This document shows, piece by piece, positions 8,195 through 17,710 of a stretch of 64,000 nucleotides of DNA. Positions within the stretch are counted from its first letter, which is position 1. Each line of letters starts with the position of its first letter. Source of the DNA: Flammeovirgaceae bacterium (lineage in GTDB: Bacteria > Bacteroidota > Bacteroidia > Cytophagales > Cyclobacteriaceae). The stretch spans positions 35,853 through 99,852 of the forward strand of contig JAJTEH010000009.1 in assembly GCA_021298355.1 (NCBI GenBank). The letters run 5' to 3'. The translations under genes and the position numbers were made by a program. The notes under the pieces are model-generated. The model had not been told where the DNA came from, did not search any database, and saw nothing but the letters and a program-made list of their open reading frames with translations.

Positions 8195-9313
8195 ATGGCC
8201 TTTAATTTTTTTAAGAAATCCGAACCGAAAAAGGAAGAAGCTACATCTAACTCTCGTTACATCGATTTAAAGGTGAAACGCATTGTGCAAGAAACAAAGG
8301 ATGCTATCTCCATTTGGTTCGAACAGCCTACAACGAAAATCAAGTATAAATCCGGTCAATTTTTAACACTTATCGCCACCATTAACGGCAAAGAAACGCG
8401 TAGGGCTTACTCTTTGTGTTCTTCTCCTTTTACGGATGATGATTTAGGTGTAGCCGTAAAAAGAGTAGATAAAGGCTTGATGAGCAACTGGCTTCCGGAT
8501 AATTTAAAAGAAGGCCAAACCATTAAAATAATGGAACCGATGGGCGTGTTCACTACAGAATATGCAACAACGAATAAAAGACACTTAGTTATGTTTGCCG
8601 GTGGTTCGGGCATTACACCGATGATATCCATCATCAAAAGTTTACTAACACAAGAACCGGAAAGCATGGTTTCACTCGTGTATGCTAACCGCGATATCGA
8701 AAGCATTATTTTTAAAGATCAGCTTGCCGCTTTAGAAACTTCTTATCAGGGAAGATTACACCTCATCCATATCTTAGACAACGCGCCCATGAATTGGCAA
8801 GGTTATTCGGGTTTGCTAAACCACGATATGCTCACTAAATTATTCGAGCGCATGCCAGATTGGGGAATCGATAAAACCACTTACTTAATGTGCGGCCCCG
8901 AAGGCATGATGAAGAATGTGGAAAGTTTACTGGCAGCTAGAAATATTCCAAAAGAAAAAATGTTTAAAGAAAGTTTTGTTCAGGGAACTATCGATAAAGA
9001 ACAGAAGCAAACAGCAGCTGTTTCAACGGATGAGAAAAAATCCAGAGAGGTAACCATTCGTTACGATGGACAAGAATATAAAATCAACGTAGCACCTGAT
9101 AAAACAATTTTAGAAACCGCATTAGACCAAGGTATTGATTTGCCTTATTCTTGTCAGAGTGGTTTGTGCACAGCATGTCGGGGTAAGGCATTAAGCGGAG
9201 AAGTAAAATTAGATGAAGAAGAAGGCTTATCGCAAAGCGAACGTGCCGAAGGATACGTGCTTACGTGTGTTGGGCATCCACTTACAGATGATGTGGTAAT
9301 TGAAATCGGATAA
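8195..9313 (+). CDS. flavin reductase with C-terminal 2Fe-2S ferredoxin domain (PaaE-like)
   Basis: A 372-residue fusion. The FAD-binding barrel carries RRAYSLCSSP (69-78), the NAD(P) domain carries GGSGITP (136-142) and CGPEGMM, and a plant-type ferredoxin domain follows with Cys320, Cys325, Cys328 and Cys358. This is the architecture of PaaE/HmpX-type oxygenase reductases that pass electrons from NAD(P)H to an oxygenase. No oxygenase gene is adjacent; the nearest di-iron-type candidate is the fatty acid hydroxylase family gene at 10382, a loose link only. Cytosolic. The precise electron acceptor is unknown. Confidence 0.88.
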   Translation: MAFNFFKKSEPKKEEATSNSRYIDLKVKRIVQETKDAISIWFEQPTTKIKYKSGQFLTLIATINGKETRRAYSLCSSPFTDDDLGVAVKRVDKGLMSNWLPDNLKEGQTIKIMEPMGVFTTEYATTNKRHLVMFAGGSGITPMISIIKSLLTQEPESMVSLVYANRDIESIIFKDQLAALETSYQGRLHLIHILDNAPMNWQGYSGLLNHDMLTKLFERMPDWGIDKTTYLMCGPEGMMKNVESLLAARNIPKEKMFKESFVQGTIDKEQKQTAAVSTDEKKSREVTIRYDGQEYKINVAPDKTILETALDQGIDLPYSCQSGLCTACRGKALSGEVKLDEEEGLSQSERAEGYVLTCVGHPLTDDVVIEIG

Positions 9314-9314
9314 A

Positions 9315-9788
9315 TTAATGGGGTAAGCGATCGCGTAGCAAACCGTATAAAAATGTTCCGCTCAAAGCTGCCAACAATAAAATAAAAGCTCCGGCATAAC
9401 CCATTCCTGCTTGTAAAAAAATAGGACCGGGGCAAGCACCTGTTATGCCCCAACCCAATCCAAAAATTAATCCACCCGGAATAATTCCTTTGTGAAATTT
9501 CTTTTCTGCAACATGAATTGATGCTGATTGCTTTCTGCGTTTGAAAAGATTGATAATGTAAGTGGATACAATACCGGTAACAACTGCCGAACCGATAACA
9601 CCATACATGTGAAAAGATTGAAAGCGAAACATTTCCTGAATACGATACCAGGAAAATACTTCAGCCTTTACCAACACAAAACCGAAAAAGAAACCACACG
9701 CAAAAAACAGAAAAATATTTTTTAAGGAAGTTTTTTGGTTTGCAGATTCAGTTTGCACTTCACCATCGATATTCGGTAGATTCTTCAT
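9315..9788 (-). CDS. YeeE/YedE family sulfur-compound transporter, second half
   Basis: A 157-residue membrane protein with about four transmembrane segments and the motif LGWGITGACPGP (near residues 112-123), matching one pore motif of the YeeE/YedE (TsuA) thiosulfate-transporter family. It corresponds to the C-terminal half of a full-length transporter. Its ATG overlaps the stop of the upstream half by four bases (ATGA), so the two proteins are made together and probably form one channel. It probably imports thiosulfate or a related reduced sulfur compound; the substrate is inferred. Confidence 0.83.
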   Translation of the reverse strand: MKNLPNIDGEVQTESANQKTSLKNIFLFFACGFFFGFVLVKAEVFSWYRIQEMFRFQSFHMYGVIGSAVVTGIVSTYIINLFKRRKQSASIHVAEKKFHKGIIPGGLIFGLGWGITGACPGPIFLQAGMGYAGAFILLLAALSGTFLYGLLRDRLPH

Positions 9789-10357
9789 AGTGCAAGTAAA
9801 TAAGGTAAGATAAAATTAGCGCTGATGATGCCACCCACCATAAAAGTAATAGTAGCAACTAACGATGGCCATTGTAAACCAGATAAACCCGCAATAGCAT
9901 GGCCACTCGTACAACCTCCGGCATACCGCGTTCCAAATCCAACCAGTAAACCGCCCACTATCAACAATACCCAGGTTGTAAAAGAAGAAAGTGCCGAAGT
10001 GCTGAAAATAAAGTCAGGCATGGCTTTAGCTTGTAGCTGAACGTTATATTGCGCTAATTCTTTTTGTAAATCAGGATGAATGTCAAAGTTGTATTCCATT
10101 AAACCAGAGACATTTACAAAAACACCTGCGAACACAATCCCTAATGCGAAAAATAAATTCCATTGATGGTCTTTCCAATTGTATTGAAAGAAGGTTGGCT
10201 TAGAAGGAAGCAAGGCAGCGCAGATATGCCTTAAGTTGGCCGAAATACCTAACGTTTTGTTTTCAATAAGCAAAAGCAAAGGAACGGTTAAACCTATCAG
10301 CGGACCAACAACATACCAGGGCCAGGGTTTAAAAATTACATCATGAATCAATTGCAT
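9785..10357 (-). CDS. YeeE/YedE family sulfur-compound transporter, first half
   Basis: A 190-residue inner-membrane protein with about five hydrophobic segments and the conserved GTRYAGGCTSGHAIAGLS signature with the functional cysteine of the YeeE/YedE pore. It is the N-terminal half of the split transporter; the partner gene follows with ATGA overlap. Split versions of this family are common in Bacteroidota. The ATG at 10357 gives MQLIHDVIFKPWPWYVVG, consistent with a cytosolic lead-in before the first helix. Confidence 0.85.
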   Translation of the reverse strand: MQLIHDVIFKPWPWYVVGPLIGLTVPLLLLIENKTLGISANLRHICAALLPSKPTFFQYNWKDHQWNLFFALGIVFAGVFVNVSGLMEYNFDIHPDLQKELAQYNVQLQAKAMPDFIFSTSALSSFTTWVLLIVGGLLVGFGTRYAGGCTSGHAIAGLSGLQWPSLVATITFMVGGIISANFILPYLLAL

Positions 10358-10381
10358 ATAGAGAGTAAAGGCAAAAAAGCT

Positions 10382-11596
10382 TTATTGTTTATATAACCAC
10401 CGGTAGTAGGTTTCTTCCACACTATCGAGTGTAGAAACCATTAACACCACCAATAAACTAACACCTAAAAATCCGAAACTTTGTTGTTCGAAAGCAATTA
10501 AACTACACACTAACAACGCCCGCACTACTTCTACAGCATATACCCATTGTTGTTGTTCTAACAAAGCGCCACAATTGATTAACGTAATTAATAACAAACT
10601 CGCACCTAACCATTTTTCTGCCACCGACCACTCATTAAAATATAATGTAAAGAAAAATAAACCACCTAATGCCACGATAACTTGTAAGGTAATGTACCAG
10701 CGAAAACGGCTTGTCATGTGGAATGATCTTTTCTCTGCTAATAATGATTTTTCTATATCAGCTCTGATGTGTTGGTCCAGTTGTTCTGGTTTTCCGAAAA
10801 TTATTTTAAAGGATTGTACAATACTTCCACTTCTGCGACATGCCTCTGCTAATTCGAAATAATAATGAAAGTGTTGCCACAAGAAGCTGTGGCTTTTTAA
10901 CGGATGGGTTAATCCATAAATGGGTTTCTCTTCTTCTTTTTGAAAAGTGCCAAATAACTTATCCCAAAACACAAATATATCTCCGTAGTTCTTATTCAAA
11001 TATTTTTCGTTAGAAGCATGGTGTACACCATGGTGCGAGGGCGTAATGAAAATTTTTTCTATCCAACCTAGTTTACCTATTACTTGTGTGTGCGTAAAAA
11101 AGGAATAAGCACCATGCACTACTAAAATGGTAATCACCATCAACGGATCGAAACCAACAATCGGTAAAATACACCAGAATAAATTTCTTACTACAGCTTG
11201 AATAGTTGTAATGCGCGCTGAAACTGTATAATTAAATTCTTCACTTTGATGGTGTACAATGTGCGCGCCCCATAACAAATTAATTTCATGCCCTAAACGA
11301 TGATACCAATACCAAACAAAATCGGTAGCTAATAACAACAGCACCCATATAGACCAATGGTTAGGAATAGAAAAGAGTGCGAAATGTTTATGCAGATAAA
11401 CATACAAAGCATAAAAACTTCCGGTAATAAATAAATTCAGCAATCGTTCGGCAATGCCTATCGAAATATTGCTTACAGATGAAGCATAATTAAAAAGATT
11501 TGCCTTCCCCGATTTTTTCGCTAACCAATATTCTAAGCCTACAAACAATAAGAAAGCCGGCACAATAAAAGCCACCAGCCAGGTATTTTCTTGCAT
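10382..11596 (-). CDS. sterol desaturase/fatty acid hydroxylase family membrane protein
   Basis: About 404 residues with several membrane helices. It carries the histidine clusters of the di-iron fatty acid hydroxylase superfamily: HRLGHE, HIVHHQSEEFN and HGVHHASN. The overall layout, with a catalytic N-terminal domain and a hydrophobic C-terminal extension, resembles alkylglycerol monooxygenase-like proteins. It probably hydroxylates or desaturates a membrane lipid; the substrate cannot be told from sequence. The ATG at 11596 is preferred to the frame start at 11683 because it begins directly before the first helix. Confidence 0.85.
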   Translation of the reverse strand: MQENTWLVAFIVPAFLLFVGLEYWLAKKSGKANLFNYASSVSNISIGIAERLLNLFITGSFYALYVYLHKHFALFSIPNHWSIWVLLLLATDFVWYWYHRLGHEINLLWGAHIVHHQSEEFNYTVSARITTIQAVVRNLFWCILPIVGFDPLMVITILVVHGAYSFFTHTQVIGKLGWIEKIFITPSHHGVHHASNEKYLNKNYGDIFVFWDKLFGTFQKEEEKPIYGLTHPLKSHSFLWQHFHYYFELAEACRRSGSIVQSFKIIFGKPEQLDQHIRADIEKSLLAEKRSFHMTSRFRWYITLQVIVALGGLFFFTLYFNEWSVAEKWLGASLLLITLINCGALLEQQQWVYAVEVVRALLVCSLIAFEQQSFGFLGVSLLVVLMVSTLDSVEETYYRWLYKQ

Positions 11597-11698
11597 AGTT
11601 TTTTCTGCAAAGGTAATGTCTTTTTTATAAACCCTATAAAATCTATAGACAATTAGATTTACATGTTTATACTTGATATTCAATCGATTGCAATTCGA

Positions 11699-13009
11699 TT
11701 AAGGTCTAATAGAACTCATCTTTTGGTTTAGATAAAATATGATAAAACCGATAACAATAAGGGTTAATCCAATTAGCGATTCCTTTGGTTTATCAATCAA
11801 AACAAAAATCGTTATCCAGGTATTGGCTAATAAAAACAACGCTGGCGTATACGGATATCCCCAAGTTTTATAAGGTCGGGGTAAATCGGGTTGTTTATAA
11901 CGCAAAACAAAAACACCGGCAACGGTAACACTTGTTAACAAAGCCAAAGTAAAACCGGCATAAATCATCACTTCTTCAAAGGTAGATGTGTAGATAAACA
12001 ATAAAGTTATAATCGTTTGAAAAATAATGGAATTAACGGGTGTATCGTTTTTACTTTTCTTAGCCAAAAATTGAAACACCGGATAATCTTCGCCCATTAC
12101 TTGTGTAATGCGGGCGCCAACAAAAACCATTGCACTTACGGTCGATAGCATCAACACGGCAATCATAATCGATAATAAATTGGCAGTTTGCAATTGAAAT
12201 AGTTTTGTTCCGGCTAAAAACCCAACTTCAATTTTTCCGACCAATTCCTGCATAGGCACGGTTAACAGAAAAACATAATTAATAAGCGTATAGAGAACCG
12301 TTACCAAAACGGTGCTTACCAATAAAGCAAGTGGTAAATTGCGGGAAGGATTTTTTAATTCTCCCACTACATAAATGGCTGCGTTCCATCCGGTAAAAGC
12401 ATACGATACATATACAAGTGAAACAGCAAAACCAGCCGTTGCCATGTACGACCAAGCTTGTGCATCGGGCATAACGCTAATGTTTTGCGGATGCTCTGTT
12501 AACAATCCGGCAACAATAAAAAATAAAACAACTCCAATTTTAATGATGGTAAAGAATACTTGAAAGAAACTACCAACACCCACACTAACCATGTGAATGA
12601 TAGCAAACAATACTACAACACCAGCCGCGATATGGTCAACAGGTAAACCGGGATAAACTACCACCAAATATTTTCCGAGGGCTACAGCAGCTAAAGCGGT
12701 TGGAGCTGCAAAACCAATGGTGGCAGAAATCCAACCGGATAAGAAACCCATAGCCGGGTGATATACTTTGCTAAGCAAATGATATTCACCACCGGAACGT
12801 GGTAAGGCTGTGCCTAATTCGCCATACGAAACAGCACCACAAAAAGCGATTACGCCACCACATACCCATAACATTAATAAAGCAAATACAGATGGAATAT
12901 CTACAACCTGAAATCCTAAACTGGTAAATACACCTGTGCCAATCATGTTGGCAACAACAATGGAGGATGCAGTAAGCAAACCTATTTTGGCAGCGCTAAG
13001 ATTTTTCAT
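11699..13009 (-). CDS. APC-family amino acid permease
   Basis: A 436-residue transporter with about 12 hydrophobic segments. The APC signature is near the N-terminus (GLLTASSIVVANMIGTGVFTS), and SYGELGTALPRSGGEYHLLS follows in helix 3, as in LAT/CAT-type permeases. It imports or exchanges an amino acid across the inner membrane; specificity is not evident. Its ATG lies 14 bp inside the end of the upstream CDF gene, so translation is probably coupled. Confidence 0.9.
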   Translation of the reverse strand: MKNLSAAKIGLLTASSIVVANMIGTGVFTSLGFQVVDIPSVFALLMLWVCGGVIAFCGAVSYGELGTALPRSGGEYHLLSKVYHPAMGFLSGWISATIGFAAPTALAAVALGKYLVVVYPGLPVDHIAAGVVVLFAIIHMVSVGVGSFFQVFFTIIKIGVVLFFIVAGLLTEHPQNISVMPDAQAWSYMATAGFAVSLVYVSYAFTGWNAAIYVVGELKNPSRNLPLALLVSTVLVTVLYTLINYVFLLTVPMQELVGKIEVGFLAGTKLFQLQTANLLSIMIAVLMLSTVSAMVFVGARITQVMGEDYPVFQFLAKKSKNDTPVNSIIFQTIITLLFIYTSTFEEVMIYAGFTLALLTSVTVAGVFVLRYKQPDLPRPYKTWGYPYTPALFLLANTWITIFVLIDKPKESLIGLTLIVIGFIIFYLNQKMSSIRP

Positions 13010-13985
13010 GATGATGTTTCTGATCGCTCACAATGTTTTTCAAATTCCAGGTAACGCGTTTTTCGAAGGGATGTTGGCGGGCAGCGCAATTACCTTTGTT
13101 GCAAATCTTACAAGAGAAATCCAGGCATCCATCAGAATGCACAAATAACTCTAACGAATCGCCAAATTCTTTTTTTACTAATGCGGAAAGCGAATATATT
13201 TCCTGATGGGCTTCGTGAACATTTAAATACCATGGAACTGTTAAGTGACAATCCATGTGCAACACGCTGCCATATTTTATAATGCGCATGTTGTGTAAGT
13301 CAACCCAGTTTTCTTTTCTGTTCTTTTCTAAAATAACAACTAATTTTTGTAGCAAGGCTTCGTCTGCTTCATCCATAATGCCTGCCACAGATTTTCGAAG
13401 TATAACAAAACCTGTATATAGAATTATGGTACTGAATAAAAGCGCAACAGCACTATCTAACCATTGGTAGTTGGTAACGAGTAATAGAATCAATCCGATT
13501 AATAATCCAGCGGTTGAGTAAGCATCGCTTTGCAAATGTTTACCACTGGCAATTAAGGCAAGTGAATTATTTTTCTTTCCTGTTTTAACACAAATAAATC
13601 CTGCAAAAAAATTAATAATGCCTGTTGCTGCGATTAACCAAATGCCAACGTCTAACGAGCGAATAGGTTCTGGATTAAACAAGGCTAATAAAGCTTTGTA
13701 AAAAATAGCTGCGCCTGCTAAAAAAATCATTCCGCCTTCTATGCCTGCCGATATAAATTCTATTTTACCATGACCATAAGGATGGTCGGCATCTTTTGGC
13801 TTGGCTGAAATCATTAAACTATACAAGCCAATAAATCCGGCAGTAACATTTACAATGCCTTCTAAAGCATCGGTAAGAATAGCGATAGAGTGCGTTAAAA
13901 AATAAGCAATGGTTTTAACGATCAACAAAGAAATGGAAACAAGCGTAATCCATTTTTGAACTCTGATGTTTTGTTGTGCACTCAT
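12996..13985 (-). CDS. cation diffusion facilitator family transporter with Cys/His tail
   Basis: A 329-residue CDF protein with six membrane helices. Metal-site motifs are visible (HSIAILTDALEG; HPYGHGKIEF; HLQSDAYST), followed by a cytoplasmic metal-binding domain. The C-terminus carries a Cys/His-rich extension (CLDFSCKICNKGNC, then HPFEKR and a terminal HHH), suggesting extra zinc or iron coordination. It exports divalent metal ions in exchange for protons. It sits 2 bp after the SMP-30-like gene and overlaps the permease gene by 14 bp, within a six-gene minus-strand run. Confidence 0.92.
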   Translation of the reverse strand: MSAQQNIRVQKWITLVSISLLIVKTIAYFLTHSIAILTDALEGIVNVTAGFIGLYSLMISAKPKDADHPYGHGKIEFISAGIEGGMIFLAGAAIFYKALLALFNPEPIRSLDVGIWLIAATGIINFFAGFICVKTGKKNNSLALIASGKHLQSDAYSTAGLLIGLILLLVTNYQWLDSAVALLFSTIILYTGFVILRKSVAGIMDEADEALLQKLVVILEKNRKENWVDLHNMRIIKYGSVLHMDCHLTVPWYLNVHEAHQEIYSLSALVKKEFGDSLELFVHSDGCLDFSCKICNKGNCAARQHPFEKRVTWNLKNIVSDQKHHHEKS

Positions 13986-13987
13986 GA

Positions 13988-14971
13988 TTACTTAAGTTCG
14001 ATGCCAAGCAAGTATTTTTCTGCTGTAATGTAAAGATAATTTTCTTTAGCATGTAGCGCACAGTTAGCAGCGGGTACAGGCAATACAATTCGTCCTAAAA
14101 CTTTTCCTTGGTTATTAAAAATCCACACACCGCCCGGTCCGGTTGCAAAAACAATTCCTTTAGTATTAATTTTTAATCCATCGGGTAAACCCGGTTCGGT
14201 TGCAGTTTTATCAGTTGCATCCAACCAGATTTTTTCTTTTACTATTGAATCATTTTTGATGGTTAATAATTTCCAATAAGCTTGGGTAGGATCAGAGTTG
14301 GCCACTAACAAAAGCGAATCGCCCGGAAACAAAGCTAAGCCATTCGGTCGGGTAAATTGAGTGGATAAAAGTTTAAGCGAATCTGTTTTTGTAAATAGGT
14401 ATAATCCTGAGAATGAAATTTCTTTTAAAGAATCCTGATCATCGTTTTTCAATCCATAAGGTGGATCAGTAAAATAGAGGTTTTCCTTTTCATCATATAC
14501 GGCATCGTTAGGGCTGTTGAATCTTTTATTTTCCCATTTACTTACGATTGTTGAAAAATTTGCTGATGGATAATTAAGATCACTTTGCATCCATGCCATT
14601 CTTCTGTCGCCATGTTGGCATAATACTAATTTATTGTTTGCATTCAACAGTAAACCATTTGCTCCTTCACCAGCATTACCAACTTCTTCAAGTGTATAGC
14701 CCGATGGTTGTAAGTAGGTTTGTAAACCATTTTTTTCATCCCAACTCCAGATAATGTTTTTTGGCACATCTGTAAAAATCAGTTTATTTTCTTTTTCTAA
14801 CCACAAAGGTCCTTCGCTCCAAACAAATCCATCTGCTAAAACAGTGGTAGAAAGTGTTGTGTCAATCACCGTGGAGAGTTCCTGATCCCACACTTCTATT
14901 TTTCCTATTTGTTTTTTTGTAGAACACGAAATCCAAACTAAGGATATTGTAAAAATCAATAGTAATCTCAT
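13988..14971 (-). CDS. SMP-30/gluconolactonase-like lipoprotein
   Basis: A 327-residue protein with a lipoprotein signal (MRLLLIFTISLVWISC; lipid-bearing Cys16) and a six-bladed beta-propeller of the SMP-30/LRE family: FVWSEGPLWL, GEGANGLL, RFNSPNDAVYDEKENLYFTDPPYG, TRPNGLALFPGD and GLPDGLKINTKGIVFATGPGG. Members bind calcium and act as lactonases on sugar acid lactones. It should be anchored in the periplasm or on the outer membrane. Its start overlaps the upstream small membrane protein by four bases. Confidence 0.88.
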   Translation of the reverse strand: MRLLLIFTISLVWISCSTKKQIGKIEVWDQELSTVIDTTLSTTVLADGFVWSEGPLWLEKENKLIFTDVPKNIIWSWDEKNGLQTYLQPSGYTLEEVGNAGEGANGLLLNANNKLVLCQHGDRRMAWMQSDLNYPSANFSTIVSKWENKRFNSPNDAVYDEKENLYFTDPPYGLKNDDQDSLKEISFSGLYLFTKTDSLKLLSTQFTRPNGLALFPGDSLLLVANSDPTQAYWKLLTIKNDSIVKEKIWLDATDKTATEPGLPDGLKINTKGIVFATGPGGVWIFNNQGKVLGRIVLPVPAANCALHAKENYLYITAEKYLLGIELK

Positions 14972-15219
14972 TTTATTTTTCTCATTAATTTAATCAAAGC
15001 AGGAAGTGCAATAATTACCCATACTATATTTAAGAACATGCTGGCGTAGGCATCTTTATAGAATGTGTAAACAATTAGAAATAAACCACCGAACAGGTTG
15101 AGCAGAAGAAAAACATACGAATCAGATTTCAATTTCTGGTAACTGTTTAAACCATACGCGATCACTACTTGTAAAGAACCTAACCAACCTATTACTTCTA
15201 ACCAATTAAATGTTATCAT
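14968..15219 (-). CDS. small membrane protein, CBU_0592/SemiSWEET-like
   Basis: An 83-residue protein with three hydrophobic helices (IGWLGSLQVVIAYGLNS; FLLLNLFGGLFLIVYTFY; LNIVWVIIALPALIKL). Pattern and length match the CBU_0592 group of small three-helix membrane proteins related in layout to SemiSWEET. Function is not established. It overlaps both neighbours by four bases (ATGA), so it belongs to the same transcript. Confidence 0.75.
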   Translation of the reverse strand: MITFNWLEVIGWLGSLQVVIAYGLNSYQKLKSDSYVFLLLNLFGGLFLIVYTFYKDAYASMFLNIVWVIIALPALIKLMRKIK

Positions 15220-15941
15220 TTCGTCATTTCATTTATCAACAATACCAAACCAATTATACCTGTAAAAACCAATACTATCTTTTTAAATGTTTCTTGGTTG
15301 ATGTACACCAAAATCTTTTTACCCAGATAACTTCCCATCCATGCTGCGATCATCAGTAAAGGGGTATACCAAATCATTTCTTTCGGAAGAAAATTAAATT
15401 CTAAATATAAGATGGTTCGGCTTACATCCACACCAAAGTCGATTGCGGCTGATGTTCCAACAAATAAATTTTTCTCTAAATTAAATGCCGTAAGTACTAA
15501 ACCACGGATCGCTCCACCCGTTCCTATAAATCCGGCCAGAAATCCTGCTACACTTCCTCCTGTAATTGCATTTTTAGCTGTTGCTTCTATCTGGAAAGTA
15601 GGCCGTAATAAGTATACTGTGCTAACAACAAGTAAAAATATTCCAAGTATCCATTTAGCGTAAGTTAACGATATATATTGTGTAAGTATTGCACCAACAA
15701 TAGCAAACAAAACGCTGGAAACACCTAACCAAAGACTTAATTTTTTGTCGATAGTTTTTCTAAAGAACCAAAGCTTAGCAACGTTGCTGAAGATATGGAG
15801 CAAACCTGTTAACGCTAACACAGTTGGGAAATCGAAAAAAAATTGCCCGATAGAAACAAAAAGCAACGAAGAACCAAATCCGCCAATTGTTCCAAGAATT
15901 TCTGCTAATAAGGTTAGAAAAAAGAATAGGATAAAATTCAC
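15216..15941 (-). CDS. TauE/SafE family sulfite exporter-like membrane protein
   Basis: A 241-residue protein with about eight membrane helices. The paired TauE/SafE motifs are visible: EILGTIGGFGSSLLFV near the N-terminus and AGFLAGFIGTGGAIRGLVL in the middle. The family exports sulfite, sulfoacetate or other small organic anions; the substrate here is unknown. The start codon is GTG (15939-15941). It is the first gene of the minus-strand run ending at the permease and diverges from the M3 peptidase gene. Confidence 0.88.
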   Translation of the reverse strand: MNFILFFFLTLLAEILGTIGGFGSSLLFVSIGQFFFDFPTVLALTGLLHIFSNVAKLWFFRKTIDKKLSLWLGVSSVLFAIVGAILTQYISLTYAKWILGIFLLVVSTVYLLRPTFQIEATAKNAITGGSVAGFLAGFIGTGGAIRGLVLTAFNLEKNLFVGTSAAIDFGVDVSRTILYLEFNFLPKEMIWYTPLLMIAAWMGSYLGKKILVYINQETFKKIVLVFTGIIGLVLLINEMTK

Positions 15942-15948
15942 ACGCAGT

Positions 15949-15956
15949 TAAATTTG
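15949..15956 (+). promoter_or_regulatory. -7 element (TAAATTTG) for the M3 peptidase
   Basis: TAAATTTG fits TAnnTTTG, 29 bp before the ATG at 15986 in the divergent gap. A -33 element is not clear. Confidence 0.35.
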
Positions 15957-15985
15957 TGATAATTTAATTGAAAGGTACTACACTC

Positions 15986-17710
15986 ATGGAAACATTGCTA
16001 ACGATTAAAAGACCAAATAGACATTTTTTACCTGAAGAATTTAAGGTAACAACCTGGAAGGAAGTAGAACCTTTTTTTCTACAACTCTTGCAAAAAGAAT
16101 TAAACACGTTAGATGATTTAAAAAAATGGTTCAACGATAAAAGTGAATTAGAATCTGTGATTGGCGAAGATTTGGCATGGCGCTACATACGCATGACATG
16201 TTTTACCGATCGCGAAGACTACAGCAAAGAGTATCAATTTTTTGTAACGGAGATTCAACCTCAGATTGCGCCTGTTGCCGACCAACTCAATAAAAAAGCT
16301 GCAGCGTCATCTTTTCTAAATCAATTAGAAAATACAACCGGTTTTGATATTTTGATTCGAAACCTTAAAAAAGAAATTGAATTATTCAGAGAAGAAAGTA
16401 TTCCTCTCTTTACAGAAATCAATACACTCACACAAAAATATGCGCAACTATCAGGCGCGATGTCGGTAATGTGGCAAGATAAAGAACTTACATTGCAACA
16501 AGCATCGGTTTGGTTGATGAAGGAAGATAGAAATATTCGTGAGCAAGTTTACCAGCTCATTGCCAACAGAAGATTACAAGACAAACAAAACCTGGATGAT
16601 TTATTCAGCGAATTAATTTCGCTTCGCCATCGGGTTGCGCAACAGGCTGATTTTACCAACTTTAGAGATTACATGTTTAAGGCATTGGGAAGATTTGATT
16701 ATCAACCTGCCGATTGTTTTGCGTTTCATCAGGCTATTGAAACAGAAGTAGTACCACTGCTACAAGTTTTTACAGAAGAAAGAAAAAAAGATTTACGGGT
16801 AGATACACTCAAACCTTGGGATAAAGCAGTTGATCCACAAAATCGCGCACCACTTAAAGCCTTTAATAATGGTCATGAGTTAACAGAGAAAACCATTTTA
16901 GTTTTTTCTAAACTAGATCCTTTTCTTGGTCAATGTTTAACGATTATGAAAAACATGGGCCATCTCGATTTAGAATCGAGAAAAGGAAAAGCTCCGGGTG
17001 GATATAATTATCCGTTGGCAGAAGTAGGTGTTCCGTTTATTTTCATGAATGCCACTTCTACATTGCGCGATATGGTTACCATTATGCACGAAGGTGGGCA
17101 CGCCATTCATAATTTTTTAACGAGAGAGTTAGAGTTGAATGATTTTAAATCAACACCATCGGAAGTTGCCGAGCTTGCTTCCATGTCTATGGAATTAATT
17201 TCTATGGAACATTGGAATGTATTTTTCAGCGATGCGGAAGAATTGAAACGCGCTAAGAAAGAACACTTAGAAGATATTATTGAAACATTACCATGGGTAG
17301 CTACAATTGATAGTTTCCAACATTGGATGTATGAAAATCCTACTCACACACAAGCTGAAAGAAAACAAAAGTGGAATGAGATTTTCCATCGTTTTACCGA
17401 TACACTAACAGATTGGCAAGGACAAGAAGAAACGAAAAACTATTTGTGGCAAAAGCAATTGCATCTTTACGAAGTTCCATTTTATTACATAGAATATGGA
17501 ATGGCACAATTAGGTGCAATAGCCGTTTGGCGCAATTATAAGCGCGATAAACAGAAAGGATTAGAAGGCTACATGAATGCTTTAAGACTGGGAAATTTAA
17601 AATCTATTCCGGAAGTATATAAGGCGGCAGATATTGAGTTTAATTTCTCTCAAACGTATATCCGAGAGTTAGTAGATTTTGTAAAGCAAGAGTTAAAAGC
17701 TTTGGATTAA
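15986..17710 (+). CDS. M3 family oligoendopeptidase (PepF-like)
   Basis: A 574-residue zinc peptidase. The zinc site HEGGH (residues 368-372 from the ATG) is preceded by TIM and followed by AIHNFLTREL, with the third-ligand region SEVAELASMSMEL about 25 residues on. The Tyr-rich C-terminal section (PFYYIEYGMAQLGA) is typical of oligoendopeptidase F. It degrades short peptides in the cytosol; no signal peptide is seen. The ATG at 15986 is chosen over TTG at 15968. Its stop overlaps the stop of the convergent marR gene by two bases. Confidence 0.93.
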   Translation: METLLTIKRPNRHFLPEEFKVTTWKEVEPFFLQLLQKELNTLDDLKKWFNDKSELESVIGEDLAWRYIRMTCFTDREDYSKEYQFFVTEIQPQIAPVADQLNKKAAASSFLNQLENTTGFDILIRNLKKEIELFREESIPLFTEINTLTQKYAQLSGAMSVMWQDKELTLQQASVWLMKEDRNIREQVYQLIANRRLQDKQNLDDLFSELISLRHRVAQQADFTNFRDYMFKALGRFDYQPADCFAFHQAIETEVVPLLQVFTEERKKDLRVDTLKPWDKAVDPQNRAPLKAFNNGHELTEKTILVFSKLDPFLGQCLTIMKNMGHLDLESRKGKAPGGYNYPLAEVGVPFIFMNATSTLRDMVTIMHEGGHAIHNFLTRELELNDFKSTPSEVAELASMSMELISMEHWNVFFSDAEELKRAKKEHLEDIIETLPWVATIDSFQHWMYENPTHTQAERKQKWNEIFHRFTDTLTDWQGQEETKNYLWQKQLHLYEVPFYYIEYGMAQLGAIAVWRNYKRDKQKGLEGYMNALRLGNLKSIPEVYKAADIEFNFSQTYIRELVDFVKQELKALD

